Shown one piece after another: positions 26,905 through 36,030 of a DNA stretch of 64,000 bases. A model generated the notes under the pieces. It was not told the origin of the DNA, did not search any database, and saw only the letters and a list, made by a program, of their open reading frames with translations. The stretch comes from Flavobacterium notoginsengisoli. Its GTDB lineage: Bacteria; Bacteroidota; Bacteroidia; Flavobacteriales; Flavobacteriaceae. The position numbers and the translations under genes were made by a program. Numbering within the stretch: position 1 is the first letter of the stretch; each line of letters starts with the position of its first letter. The stretch lies in NCBI RefSeq assembly GCF_014207905.1, contig NZ_JACHLB010000003.1:372001-436000 (forward strand), given 5' to 3'.

Positions 26905-27090
26905 CCGATTGGGCATAATCATTTTAAACACATAGAAAGATAGTATTTTGAAGCTTAAAAAAGGCGTTTCACTAATTTAAATGCACATAGCAGGCTATGT
27001 TTGGAAACTGGTTTCTTTTGATCTCTTTTCTTGACAATAAATTCTATGTTTCTATGTGTTAAATTGTATTTCTTAATTTCAACCAACTGG
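26905..27090. repeat. MITE-like palindromic intergenic element, copy 2
   Basis: A 186-bp relative of the element at 12456-12650. It shares AACACATAGAAA-type arms at the left and CTATGTTTCTATGTGTT at the right (27044-27060), the 30-bp block at 26961-26990, and a CACATAG-cagg-CTATG hairpin. Outer ends are imperfect (CCGATTGGG / CCAACTGG). It sits between two convergent genes and reaches to within 7 bp of the MscS stop codon. Confidence 0.8.
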
Positions 27091-27096
27091 ATAATA

Positions 27097-28878
27097 TTAA
27101 ATTATAGCATTATTTTCATCTGGATTAAAACTTCCTTTATCTGGATATTTGATACTGTTCTTCAGTTCTTCAACCCGTTTTGGATCAAATTTAGGAAGCT
27201 GCAATTCATTATTTTCTTTCCATTTTTTAACGGTTTCAGAAACCTCAGCAGATTTTTCGCTTGACGGAGGAGTATCTCGTGCCATATAAAGTGTTTGAGT
27301 TGGATGCGCCAAAGATGTTCCGCTTTTTTCTATAATATCCATCATTCTTAAAAGAAGATCTTCTTGCACTTCTTGAGAAATTTCAAAATTTGGAGCTTCA
27401 ATATAAGACGTTATTTCAACTTTTAATGCATCATTTGTAATTCCTGTAAAACGTACAACCGGAGTTGAATTTAAAACCGATGGATGTGCATAAAGCAAAG
27501 ATCTTAGCTCCACTAATAAATAACGCATCTGATCTGGAGTAGTTTCCATTCTAAAATTAAAAATCGGATTAAAGATGAAGCGGTCGCGATGCGCAAAATT
27601 TTCTATTTTACTGGCAGACAATTGTCCGTTTGGAATAGTAACAATAGTTCGCGCTGCAGTACGAAGCATTGTAGAACGCATTCCGATAGATTCAACGGTC
27701 CCTTTTATATCGTCAACACGACAATAATCTCCTACTCTTAATGGCTGATCTGCAATAAGACTAACACTTCCAACGAAGTTTTCGATCGTTTTTTGTGCTC
27801 CCAATGCTAATGCGATACCTCCAATTCCAAGTGCTGCAAGTCCTGCTGTTACATCTACACCAATGATTCCGAGTATGGCGATGATTCCAATAAAAACAAT
27901 GGCAACTTTAGTCGTACGACTCAAAAACAGAATTGCGGAAACAGCCGAAATACGTCCGCGTCTGTTCATTCTGCTTCGTGTAAACATGCTTACAAAATCG
28001 GTTAATCTCCAAAGCAGAATTAAAAAAGCAACGATACTTATTGTAATTATAATGATACTAAAACGCTGACGAACTACTATCGAAATTCCCATTCGTTGGG
28101 TAAATGCGACAAACAAAAGAACGGTCAGATACATCTGAACAGGCAATGTAAACGCTTCTATAATAGCTTCACCTTTTTCGCTCGCAGCTCTTTTCGATAT
28201 TTTTTGAAAAAGAAAAACAATTACAAAAATTAGTAATCTTGAAAGCAGGTAAGATACTACGGTCATAACTACAACAACCAGCCAATGTCCAACCGGAATA
28301 TTCCAAAGTTTTTTTGCTATTAAATAATGAGGCAACACTCTATCTAAAAACGTCTTTTCTCCTTTAATATCGGCATCCATTATTGCTTCGACTGTTTCTG
28401 CTGAAAAAAGCCATAAAGCGGGCTGGCTGTCATCTGATTGGTTTTCTACATATAGATTTATTGCCGATTTGTTGGTCGTAATGTTTCCGATAAGATCAAC
28501 ACCAGTTGCCAAATCATCATCTATCCTACCCGTTTCTTTATTGCTAATAATTGAAGATGGAGATAAATTACCGCCTTGATCTAATAACTGCTGAAACGTT
28601 TTTACAATTCGAATTCTTTCTGCTGTTTTACGATACGAACGTTTACTTAAGACCAAATACTGACTGGCGCGCAAATAGTTTTGATCTCCAATTGCTTTAA
28701 TAAATCCGTTTACTGTTCCTTGAGGTGTTCTTCTTCCCAAAGAATCTTCTGGAGTTTTGGCGGGTACTTCTGTAGTAGCTTTTGAAGAACCTAATAATTG
28801 AGATTTTGCTGTATTTGAATTTAAAATTAAAACCAACAGCAATAAAGAAGATAGAAAACGTTTAATACCTAAAATCAT
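27097..28878 (-). CDS. MscS-family mechanosensitive ion channel
   Basis: A 593-residue protein with a signal peptide (to about TAKSQ) and a periplasmic extension (about 30-190). Roughly five membrane helices follow, with the pore helix GLAALGIGGIALALGAQKTIENF. The MscS beta domain contains QPLRVGDYCRVDDIKGTVESIGMRSTMLRT and TIPNGQLSASKIENF, and a cytoplasmic alpha/beta domain ends near residue 545. Such channels open under membrane tension and release solutes on hypo-osmotic shock. The N-terminal extension and extra helices make it longer than E. coli MscS and place it among the larger YbdG/MscM-type members. It is convergent with the Tat phosphatase gene; the MITE-like repeat lies in between. 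Confidence 0.9.
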   Translation of the reverse strand: MILGIKRFLSSLLLLVLILNSNTAKSQLLGSSKATTEVPAKTPEDSLGRRTPQGTVNGFIKAIGDQNYLRASQYLVLSKRSYRKTAERIRIVKTFQQLLDQGGNLSPSSIISNKETGRIDDDLATGVDLIGNITTNKSAINLYVENQSDDSQPALWLFSAETVEAIMDADIKGEKTFLDRVLPHYLIAKKLWNIPVGHWLVVVVMTVVSYLLSRLLIFVIVFLFQKISKRAASEKGEAIIEAFTLPVQMYLTVLLFVAFTQRMGISIVVRQRFSIIIITISIVAFLILLWRLTDFVSMFTRSRMNRRGRISAVSAILFLSRTTKVAIVFIGIIAILGIIGVDVTAGLAALGIGGIALALGAQKTIENFVGSVSLIADQPLRVGDYCRVDDIKGTVESIGMRSTMLRTAARTIVTIPNGQLSASKIENFAHRDRFIFNPIFNFRMETTPDQMRYLLVELRSLLYAHPSVLNSTPVVRFTGITNDALKVEITSYIEAPNFEISQEVQEDLLLRMMDIIEKSGTSLAHPTQTLYMARDTPPSSEKSAEVSETVKKWKENNELQLPKFDPKRVEELKNSIKYPDKGSFNPDENNAII

Positions 28879-28971
28879 AGTTTTATCTATTTTAGCAATT
28901 AAACTACTAAAAATAAGAAATCTAGAAGAGAAATAAAACCTTTCAAAAACAAAAAGAGCATTTTCTTTTAA

Positions 28972-29019
28972 AATAAAAAAATAAGAAGCCCGCCACTACC
29001 TAAAGTAATTAACGGGCTT
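28972..29019 (-). terminator. Rho-independent terminator of the phosphodiesterase/phosphatase fusion gene
   Basis: On the minus strand a 7-bp GC-rich stem (AAGCCCG / CGGGCTT, 28986-29019) is followed by TTATTTTTTTATTTT. It lies about 43 bp after the stop at 29062. Confidence 0.7.
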
Positions 29020-29061
29020 TATAAACAGATGGGGGCTGTCTTTTTAAATCTATAATTCGAT

Positions 29062-30855
29062 TTATTTTAATAATGAAAGGATTTTGGCAAACACTTCATT
29101 ATTCTCATAAACACCTTGAAAATCTTGCGAATGAGGTCCATAAGAAAAAATAGGAACCATAGTTGCCGTATGGTCAGTTGTGATAAAATCACCTTCAATT
29201 TGATGTTTTTTCACATTTCCTTGCGGAATTGCAAATCCAGAAGTTTCGTGATCTGCGGTAATAATTACCAAAGTTCCTTCGTTTTTATCTGCAAATTGTA
29301 ACGCTTGAGTAATTGCAGTATCAAAATCTATTGTTTCAGAAACGATTCCGCCTACATTGTTGACATGTCCGAAACTATCAATTTGTGCTCCTTCGACCAT
29401 TAGGAAAAAAGGCTTTTTCTTTTTGTTTAAAAACTCTAAACTGTATTTTGTAGCATCGGCTAATAACTCTCCTCTGCCTTCTAAAACTGACGGAACTCTT
29501 CCTTCAGAAATAAAAACTCCTGCTGTATCTGCATTACTTGTTTCTAATTCTTTAACTGAATTCAATAGTTTAAATTTAGAATTTAGATCTGTATTTTTAA
29601 AGGTTTTTCCTCCGCCTCCAACAAACAGATTTAATTTACTCTTTAATAAATCTTTAGCTATTTCTTCTGTATTTGATCTTTCTTCTGTGTGTGCATAAAA
29701 AGCTGCTGGAGTTGCACCAGTGATTTCATCTGTTGTAATTACACCAGTTGCATATTTTCTTTTTTGCAAAACCTCCATAATGTTAGGAATTGGTTGTCGC
29801 AAACTATCGGTTCCAATTGCTCTATTATTTGTTTTTTGACCTGTTGCCAATGCTGTTCCTGCTGCGGCAGAATCTGTTGTAAAATCGTCTGCCGATTGTG
29901 TTTTTATAAACCCAATACTTTTTAATTGTGTTACCGATAAAGCGCCATTATTTGCTAAAACAGCAGAAGATATTTGTGAAAGACCATTCCCATCACCAAT
30001 TAAAAGAATAACGTTTTTAACTTGTTGGTCTTTTTGGTCTGTTTTATAAGTTGGCTTATAAACTTTTGAAGAATTACTCGCCGTAATTAATCTCTTTGGC
30101 AAAGCTTGAATGTATTGAACGCAATTATAAGGTGAATCTGTGTTGATAATGTCTACACCTAATTCAAAAAAAGCTTTCCAAGCGCTTTTTGTGTCTGGAG
30201 CGCCCCAAAAACGAAACGGTTTGTTGGTTTCTTTAGCTTTAGCGATAACAGCACTTATTTTGTTTTTGTCTTCATGCGTTAATCTTCCTAAACCATTCCA
30301 AACAGAATATTTTTTATAATCAACACTAACCATCGCTACTTTTGACCAATTTTCTTTTGAAATAGTTTTTCCTAGTTCTTGAAAATCAAAGAAAATAAAA
30401 TCTGGATATTTTGTATAAGTTTCAGCGTCTGGTCTGTTTCCTGATACAATGATTTTAATGTTTTTATTTTTTGTAATGGATTCGTATTTGCTTAAAACAG
30501 TAACCAATTTCGTAAGAGTTGGTACAGCTTCAGTTTTAATGTCAATTAAAAAAAATAATTGCTGTTCTTTTTTAAAATTCATTTTCAAAGCCGTTTCTAG
30601 AGGCTTTAAATACAAATCTTCTAAAGTTCTTGAAGCTGTAATTCCTTGCGGATCATGAGAAACGTACAAATTATTGTCTTTTAGAAAAATGTCTGCTTCA
30701 ATTGAAGTTGCGCCACTTGCATAGGCATTCCAAAACGGAATGGTCTGATTGTAATCGTTATGAGAATGTATTTTAACTTGTTCTTGAGAGAATAATCGGT
30801 TTACTGCGCCAATTAAGGACAGGAACAGACTAATGAACAAAACGGATGTTTTCAT
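29062..30855 (-). CDS. Bifunctional protein: AIM6/GDPD-like phosphodiesterase fused to alkaline phosphatase
   Basis: A 597-residue protein from the ATG at 30855; an 18-codon-longer frame starts at 30909 but lacks a signal peptide at its end. After the signal peptide (to about RLFSQ), residues about 25-270 form a PI-PLC/GDPD-like TIM barrel of the AIM6 type, with HSHNDY, SIEADIFLKDN, VSHDPQ and INTDSPYNC. Residues about 290-597 are a PhoA-type phosphatase: NVILLIGDGNGLSQ, nucleophile Ser in TTDSAAAGTA, MVEGAQIDSFGHVNN and TADHETSGF. The combination suggests sequential cleavage of a phosphodiester and then the monoester, giving free phosphate in the periplasm. It lies downstream of a SusC/SusD pair in the same direction, with a terminator-like hairpin between them. 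Confidence 0.85.
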   Translation of the reverse strand: MKTSVLFISLFLSLIGAVNRLFSQEQVKIHSHNDYNQTIPFWNAYASGATSIEADIFLKDNNLYVSHDPQGITASRTLEDLYLKPLETALKMNFKKEQQLFFLIDIKTEAVPTLTKLVTVLSKYESITKNKNIKIIVSGNRPDAETYTKYPDFIFFDFQELGKTISKENWSKVAMVSVDYKKYSVWNGLGRLTHEDKNKISAVIAKAKETNKPFRFWGAPDTKSAWKAFFELGVDIINTDSPYNCVQYIQALPKRLITASNSSKVYKPTYKTDQKDQQVKNVILLIGDGNGLSQISSAVLANNGALSVTQLKSIGFIKTQSADDFTTDSAAAGTALATGQKTNNRAIGTDSLRQPIPNIMEVLQKRKYATGVITTDEITGATPAAFYAHTEERSNTEEIAKDLLKSKLNLFVGGGGKTFKNTDLNSKFKLLNSVKELETSNADTAGVFISEGRVPSVLEGRGELLADATKYSLEFLNKKKKPFFLMVEGAQIDSFGHVNNVGGIVSETIDFDTAITQALQFADKNEGTLVIITADHETSGFAIPQGNVKKHQIEGDFITTDHTATMVPIFSYGPHSQDFQGVYENNEVFAKILSLLK

Positions 30856-31020
30856 TTTGAAATAAATTAATGAATATTTGGGTAATAAAAAGCGGTAGGT
30901 TTGAGGCAAAAAAGGTGAATGATCTAAAAAAAGATTTCGGTTTTTCTAAAGGGCAAATCAGATTTGAAACACGAAATTTTTACTAGACGAACGTGAATTC
31001 TTGAAGAAAAAAATTAAAAA

Positions 31021-31101
31021 ACAGGGGATTTTAAAAGTCCTAAAACCACCCTGTTTTTAACAACTAAGCGTAAGAAGACTGCTTAAGCATTAACAGTCTT
31101 C
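31021..31101 (-). terminator. Two hairpins between susD and the phosphatase fusion gene
   Basis: On the minus strand a first stem GAAGACTG / CAGTCTTC (31074-31101) is followed by a second, ACAGGG / CCCTGT (31021-31054), which runs into TTTTTAATTTTTTT. The second is a plausible intrinsic terminator 74-107 bp after the susD stop. The phosphatase fusion may therefore depend on read-through or its own promoter. Confidence 0.65.
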
Positions 31102-31127
31102 ATATTAAACACAACAAAACAACTTAC

Positions 31128-32870
31128 TTAATATCCTTTATTCTGAACTAAATATCCTGGTGTGTTAGATGCTCCATCAATTGCAACTTGAGGAATTGGG
31201 AACAATCTTTTGTTAACATCAGTATCTGATTTTTCAGTCCATTTATCTTCGAAATGGCTAAAACGAATTTGAGTATTTCTTCTTAAACCTTCCCAGTAAA
31301 ACTCAAAACCATATTCTCTATATAAAATATTCAAATTAATTGCTGGAAGCGCCGCTGGAATTGGAGCACGAGCTGTTCTAGAAGTTCTTACTGTATTCAT
31401 ATCAGCAAGTGCGCCAGCAGTATCTCCTTTTCTTAATTTAGCTTCAGCGCGCATCATAAAAATTTCAGCATATCTCAATAATACCATATCTACACTACTG
31501 TAGTAATTTCCGTCTGGAGAAGTGTGGCTAAATTGGTATTTAGAAACTCTGTAACCTGCAGCGTGAGTACTTCCTTCATTAGTAAAATCAACTTTTAAAG
31601 TAAGATTTACATAACCTACGTTTTTATCTGGACCATTTCCTTTAATTTGTTTTACTGGATAAATTCTGTATCCTGTATCACATTTATAGAATGCTCCGTT
31701 TGCATCTTTTCTGGCAGCCCATGGCACACCTCTTAAAATTCCTCTGTCAATTTCAAACTCTTCTGCTTTTACACAGTAGTAATGATCCTGATCGTTTAGT
31801 GGAGAAAAACCAGTAAGATCTTTTAGGTTATCTGGCACTTTTGCATTGTTTTTATAGAATCTAGAATCTGCGTTTGCAGGATCTACAGATCCGTAAGCAT
31901 CAACCCAAGTTTGATAAAAATCTGAAGTAATTGCTGGTCCGTCAGTTCCGTCAGCGTTAATAGATTCAGGTCTTGGAAACATCGATCCAGGAATTGACCA
32001 ATAAGCCCAACGGTTGTTTTCGTCTTTTAAAACTCCACGCTGATCTAAAGCAAAAATTACTTCTTTGTTAGAATTGTTATCGTCATCAAATAAATCAAAA
32101 TACTCAGGTGATAAAGTGAATTTTCCAGAATTAATAATGTTATCTGTGTATTTGATTACTTTATCCATATCTGCAGGTGTAAATGAAGGTGTTCCGTAAG
32201 GATCTCTATAAACCGCTGCATTTAAATTTAATCGTGCTAAAAGTCCCCAAACCGCAGATTGCGTCATTCTACCTGGTCCTTTATCTGTGTTAATTACATC
32301 AGCAACAGACAAAAGTTCGTTTTCTATATAAGTTACAGCATCTTGACCTCTAAGAATTTCAGAAGTTGCAGCCGATGATTCTTTTTTGAAAACAAGTCCC
32401 CAGCTGTCTAATGTCATCATGTTCAAATAAGCTCTAAGTGCTTTCATTTCGTAAAGTGCTCCTTTTGCTTCTGTATTTCCATCTTCTGCAAGAGGAGTCA
32501 AAACTTCAATAGCAGATAAAGTTCTTGAAATATTTTTAGTCAATTCATTCCAAGTACTTGTAACCAAATCATTTGTTGGTGTAGTAGTGTGCGCATGTAC
32601 TGCTAAATATTTACCTCCATCGTACCAATCTGTTCCTCCTCTGTATGGTAAAATACCTTCGTCACTTGCAATCAATTGTAAACCAAAATTGTTAGTATGA
32701 ATCCAAGTTGATTTTAATTGACCATACGCTGGAGCAATTGCACCACTGATTGCGTCTGCTTGTCCGCCTCCGTTTAAGGATTCGTCTAGCACTTTTTCTT
32801 CTAAGTCTGTACAGCTCCAGTTTAAAAACAAACCTAATCCAAGAGCTGCTATTATTACTTTATTTTTCAT
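31128..32870 (-). CDS. SusD/RagB-family nutrient-binding lipoprotein (third PUL)
   Basis: A 580-residue protein with a lipoprotein signal ending in LNWSC (Cys20) followed by TDLEEKVLDES. SusD landmarks are YEMKALRAYLNMMTLDSWG, the C-terminal MVLLRYAEIFMMRAEAKLRKG, and LYREYGFEFYWEGLRRNTQIRF. It would bind the ligand for the adjacent SusC transporter. It starts 14 bp after susC ends, so the two are coupled. Downstream, after two hairpins, comes the phosphodiesterase/phosphatase fusion. Upstream of susC lies a propeller-type regulator gene. No glycoside hydrolase is encoded nearby, which is unusual for a PUL and leaves the substrate open. Confidence 0.91.
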   Translation of the reverse strand: MKNKVIIAALGLGLFLNWSCTDLEEKVLDESLNGGGQADAISGAIAPAYGQLKSTWIHTNNFGLQLIASDEGILPYRGGTDWYDGGKYLAVHAHTTTPTNDLVTSTWNELTKNISRTLSAIEVLTPLAEDGNTEAKGALYEMKALRAYLNMMTLDSWGLVFKKESSAATSEILRGQDAVTYIENELLSVADVINTDKGPGRMTQSAVWGLLARLNLNAAVYRDPYGTPSFTPADMDKVIKYTDNIINSGKFTLSPEYFDLFDDDNNSNKEVIFALDQRGVLKDENNRWAYWSIPGSMFPRPESINADGTDGPAITSDFYQTWVDAYGSVDPANADSRFYKNNAKVPDNLKDLTGFSPLNDQDHYYCVKAEEFEIDRGILRGVPWAARKDANGAFYKCDTGYRIYPVKQIKGNGPDKNVGYVNLTLKVDFTNEGSTHAAGYRVSKYQFSHTSPDGNYYSSVDMVLLRYAEIFMMRAEAKLRKGDTAGALADMNTVRTSRTARAPIPAALPAINLNILYREYGFEFYWEGLRRNTQIRFSHFEDKWTEKSDTDVNKRLFPIPQVAIDGASNTPGYLVQNKGY

Positions 32871-32884
32871 GTTATGTTTTTTTA

Positions 32885-35854
32885 TTAAAATGCTACGTTT
32901 AAGCCAAATACAATTGTTCTGCTTCTTGGGTAACTGAAGTAGTCAATTCCGAAAGATTGAATATCCCCAACTGAAGTTCCTGTATTAATTTCAGGATCGT
33001 AACCGCTATATTTCGTAATTACAAATAAATTTTGTCCTGTTATAGAAAGACGGATATTATCCATAACATCTGTAAGTCCGATTAATTTTGGATTTAAATT
33101 ATATCCTAGAGTAGCATTGTTTAATCTTAAGAAACTTCCGTCTTCTAAATATCTCGTAGAAACGGTATTAGAGTTTGTAGAAGCTTCGTTTAAATATTGA
33201 GAAGCTCTGTCTGTAGTATTGAAAGAATTTGCTAAACTTCCTCTGTTGAATGAAGACATTGCAACGTGGTTGTATATTTTATTTCCACCAGCACCATTAA
33301 AGTTCGCTCCAAAATCGAAATTTTTATATTTCAAATTCAAGTAAAAAGCGTAGATATAATCTGGTAAAGCGCTTCCTGCAACAATACGATCATCATCCAA
33401 AATTTGTCCGTCTCCGTTTGTATCTGCAAATTGGTTTAAACCATTAGAACCAATTCCTGTGAAGTTAAGCATGTAGAAAGAACCAATTGGTTGTCCGTTA
33501 AGTACACCGTTAATAGTTGCTCCAGATTGTCCACCTCCTTGTGCACCACCAGTAGTTAAGATTTTATAAGGAGAATTCTCTACTTTATTGTTTGTAAAAG
33601 AAATGTTTCCACCAATGCTGTATGAGAAATCTTTGCTTTTGTCACTGCTGTAATCTAAAGCAACCTCAATACCATTGTTTTTAATCTCCATATTTGGAAT
33701 GTTTGTCCAATATTTTGATGTAGGCTGAATCGGATCTGTTGGTGCAACTTCTAATAAAATATTATCTGAAACTTTATTAAAATAATCTAACGTACCTGAT
33801 AATCTATTGTTGAATAAACTAAAATCTAAACCAATGTTTGCTTGTGTAGAAACTTCCCATTGAATATTAGGATTAGCCAAACGAGTATAGATTGAACCAT
33901 AAGGGTAACCGCTCAAGTCTGTAGCAGAAGGATCTAACGGATATGTATCGTTTCCTGTATTACTTTCTGTATAACTTGCTTTTGTAATTTTAGAAGGAAT
34001 TTCTTGAGAACCAGTTTGTCCCCAGCTTGCTCTTAATTTAAGATTGTTTATCGTTTCAGAATCTTGTAAAAAGTTTTCTTTAGTAATATTCCAACCTAAT
34101 GCAACAGATGGAAAATATCCGTATCTATTGTTTTTTCCAAATTTAGAAGAACCGTCAGCACGCATTGTCGCGGTTACTAAATATTTGTTGTTGTAACCAT
34201 AGTTTAATCTTCCGAAGAAAGACTGTAATTCATTTTCGATTGCAGATGAAGATTGTGTTGTACGCTCACTTGCTGTTTCAATCTGATTTTTTGGTTCTAC
34301 ACCGTTATCAGGGAATCCAGATAAATTATAGCTCTTTTGGTTCAATTGGATTTTTTGGTAAGATTGACCTGCTAAAACCGTAAAACTGTGATCTTTTACA
34401 TTAAAATTATACGTTAAAGTATTCTCGTATAAAGTATTATTATTGGTAGAAACAATATTATTTAAAGAACCTAAAGTTGTATTTGTAGCCGAAGAATAAG
34501 GCAATACTTGAATATCTCTTTCAGACATTGAATAATCAACTCCAAGGTTAAATTTATACGTTAACCCTTTAATGAATTCGTAAGATGGAGAGATATTAGC
34601 CAAAATACGATTGTTGTTTGTAAAATCAGAATAGATTCTTTCGCTAATTAGCGGATTTAAAACATCATTGCTTAAATTAGTATTTGGTTGTCCGTTTACA
34701 TAAACAGCGTCTGTTGGATTCATTGTCAGCATATTTCCAACAACTCCTCTTGCATCTGGTCTAGAATTTTCAAGTTTAGTTCCTGTAAGGCTGAACGTAA
34801 CATTAAATTTATCATCTAATGCTTTTTGACTTAAATTCACACGTCCAGAATAACGTTTTAAATCACTATTTCTTAAAACACCTTCTTGATTATCCATACC
34901 AAGAGAAGCCGAATAAGTTGATTTATCTGTTCCTCCGCTCATTGTTAAATTAACATTTTGAGAAACCCCAGTTCTTGTTAATTCATCTTGCCAATTTGTA
35001 TTGGCACCGCCATCTTGAAGTGTTCCGTTTACAGCTGCAACTTGTTTTCTAAATTCGTCTGCGCTAAAAACATCTACTTTATTAGCCAATGAAGAAAAAC
35101 CAGTCGTCATAGAAAGATTGATTTGTGTTCTTCCTTTTGATCCTTTTTTAGTTGTAATTACCACAACTCCATTTGCAGCTCTAGAACCGTAAATTGCAGA
35201 TGCAGATGCATCTTTAAGTACGTCTATACTTTCGATATCTTGCGGATTGATAAAATTTAAAGGATTTGAAGCCACTCCATTACCACTATTATCCAAAGCA
35301 AAACCGTCTACAACATAAAGAGGTGTTGTTCCAGAACGTAAACTTCCAACTCCACGAATAATGATGTCTTGATTTGCTCCAGGCTCACCACTTGCGGCTG
35401 TAACGTTAACTCCGGCAACTTTACCTTGAATCAATTGTCCTGCATTGGTAACAACTCCTTTATTAAAATTTTCACTTTTTACAGAACCAATTGCTCCCGT
35501 TACATCCGATCTTTTTTGAGAACCGTAACCAACAACAACTACTTCATTTAAAGTACTAACCTCTTCGGCTAGAGAAACATTTAATTTTTGATTTCCAGAA
35601 AAAGGAACTTCTTTAGTTTGAAATCCTACATAAGAAAAAACTAAAACACCTTGATTGATTTGTGCTTTAATTTGAAAATTTCCGTCGAAGTCTGTAGTTA
35701 CAGCTCCTTTTGGTTCTCCTTTTACATATACAGAAACCCCTGGTACGGGTATTTTTTCTGCCTCAGAAACCACCGCTCCTGATACTGATACCTGCGAGTA
35801 GGAATATGACATACATCCTAAAGCAAGAATTAACAATGCATAAATTTTTTTCAT
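32885..35854 (-). CDS. SusC/RagA-family TonB-dependent transporter (third PUL)
   Basis: A 989-residue outer-membrane transporter. It has a signal peptide (to about SYSYSQ), a carboxypeptidase-D-like domain (VSGAVVSEAEKIPVPGVSV, DFDGNFQI) and the SusC box LNEVVVVGYGSQKR. The plug contains VDGFALDNSGNG, NPQDIESIDVLKDASASA and YGSRAANGVVVITT; the barrel ends in GLNVAF. It pairs with the SusD gene 14 bp downstream. Its upstream region carries three phased GAGGA repeats and a TACTTTTG -7-like motif (35878-35885, minus strand). The regulator gene lies just beyond, also on the minus strand. The transported molecule is unknown; the nearby phosphatase fusion hints at a phosphate-containing ligand. Confidence 0.93.
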   Translation of the reverse strand: MKKIYALLILALGCMSYSYSQVSVSGAVVSEAEKIPVPGVSVYVKGEPKGAVTTDFDGNFQIKAQINQGVLVFSYVGFQTKEVPFSGNQKLNVSLAEEVSTLNEVVVVGYGSQKRSDVTGAIGSVKSENFNKGVVTNAGQLIQGKVAGVNVTAASGEPGANQDIIIRGVGSLRSGTTPLYVVDGFALDNSGNGVASNPLNFINPQDIESIDVLKDASASAIYGSRAANGVVVITTKKGSKGRTQINLSMTTGFSSLANKVDVFSADEFRKQVAAVNGTLQDGGANTNWQDELTRTGVSQNVNLTMSGGTDKSTYSASLGMDNQEGVLRNSDLKRYSGRVNLSQKALDDKFNVTFSLTGTKLENSRPDARGVVGNMLTMNPTDAVYVNGQPNTNLSNDVLNPLISERIYSDFTNNNRILANISPSYEFIKGLTYKFNLGVDYSMSERDIQVLPYSSATNTTLGSLNNIVSTNNNTLYENTLTYNFNVKDHSFTVLAGQSYQKIQLNQKSYNLSGFPDNGVEPKNQIETASERTTQSSSAIENELQSFFGRLNYGYNNKYLVTATMRADGSSKFGKNNRYGYFPSVALGWNITKENFLQDSETINNLKLRASWGQTGSQEIPSKITKASYTESNTGNDTYPLDPSATDLSGYPYGSIYTRLANPNIQWEVSTQANIGLDFSLFNNRLSGTLDYFNKVSDNILLEVAPTDPIQPTSKYWTNIPNMEIKNNGIEVALDYSSDKSKDFSYSIGGNISFTNNKVENSPYKILTTGGAQGGGQSGATINGVLNGQPIGSFYMLNFTGIGSNGLNQFADTNGDGQILDDDRIVAGSALPDYIYAFYLNLKYKNFDFGANFNGAGGNKIYNHVAMSSFNRGSLANSFNTTDRASQYLNEASTNSNTVSTRYLEDGSFLRLNNATLGYNLNPKLIGLTDVMDNIRLSITGQNLFVITKYSGYDPEINTGTSVGDIQSFGIDYFSYPRSRTIVFGLNVAF

Positions 35855-35877
35855 TTAAATTACTTTTTTTGTTTTGC

Positions 35878-35885
35878 CAAAAGTA
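35878..35885 (-). promoter_or_regulatory. Candidate -7 promoter element of the third susC
   Basis: TACTTTTG on the minus strand matches the Bacteroidota TAnnTTTG element, 24 bp upstream of the susC start. A TTTG lies 15 bp further upstream, slightly closer than the usual -33 spacing. Confidence 0.45.
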
Positions 35886-35895
35886 TTTTAACGAC

Positions 35896-35975
35896 ACCTC
35901 CAAAGGGAGGATTTTTGTTTTTCAAAAGAGGACTTTTAATTCAATTTGGAATAAAATTGATCGCAAAAAAGAGGA
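35896..35975. promoter_or_regulatory. Phased GAGGA direct repeats upstream of susC, with an adjacent CCTCC/GGAGG palindrome
   Basis: GGAGGA (35906-35911), AGAGGA (35927-35932) and AGAGGA (35970-35975) start 21 and 43 bp apart, close to whole helical turns. The first is part of a CCTCC-aaag-GGAGG palindrome (35896-35910). They sit upstream of the candidate -7 element, where an AraC-type activator would bind. This role is inference. Confidence 0.4.
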
Positions 35976-36030
35976 ATATTGCACATTAACATTGTCCTAA
36001 CTTTCTACAAATACAGGGCTAACAGAAATC

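Noticed and set aside
30856..30909. 18-residue N-terminal extension of the phosphodiesterase/phosphatase fusion
   Set aside because: The extension precedes a complete signal peptide starting at the ATG at 30855 and would bury it.
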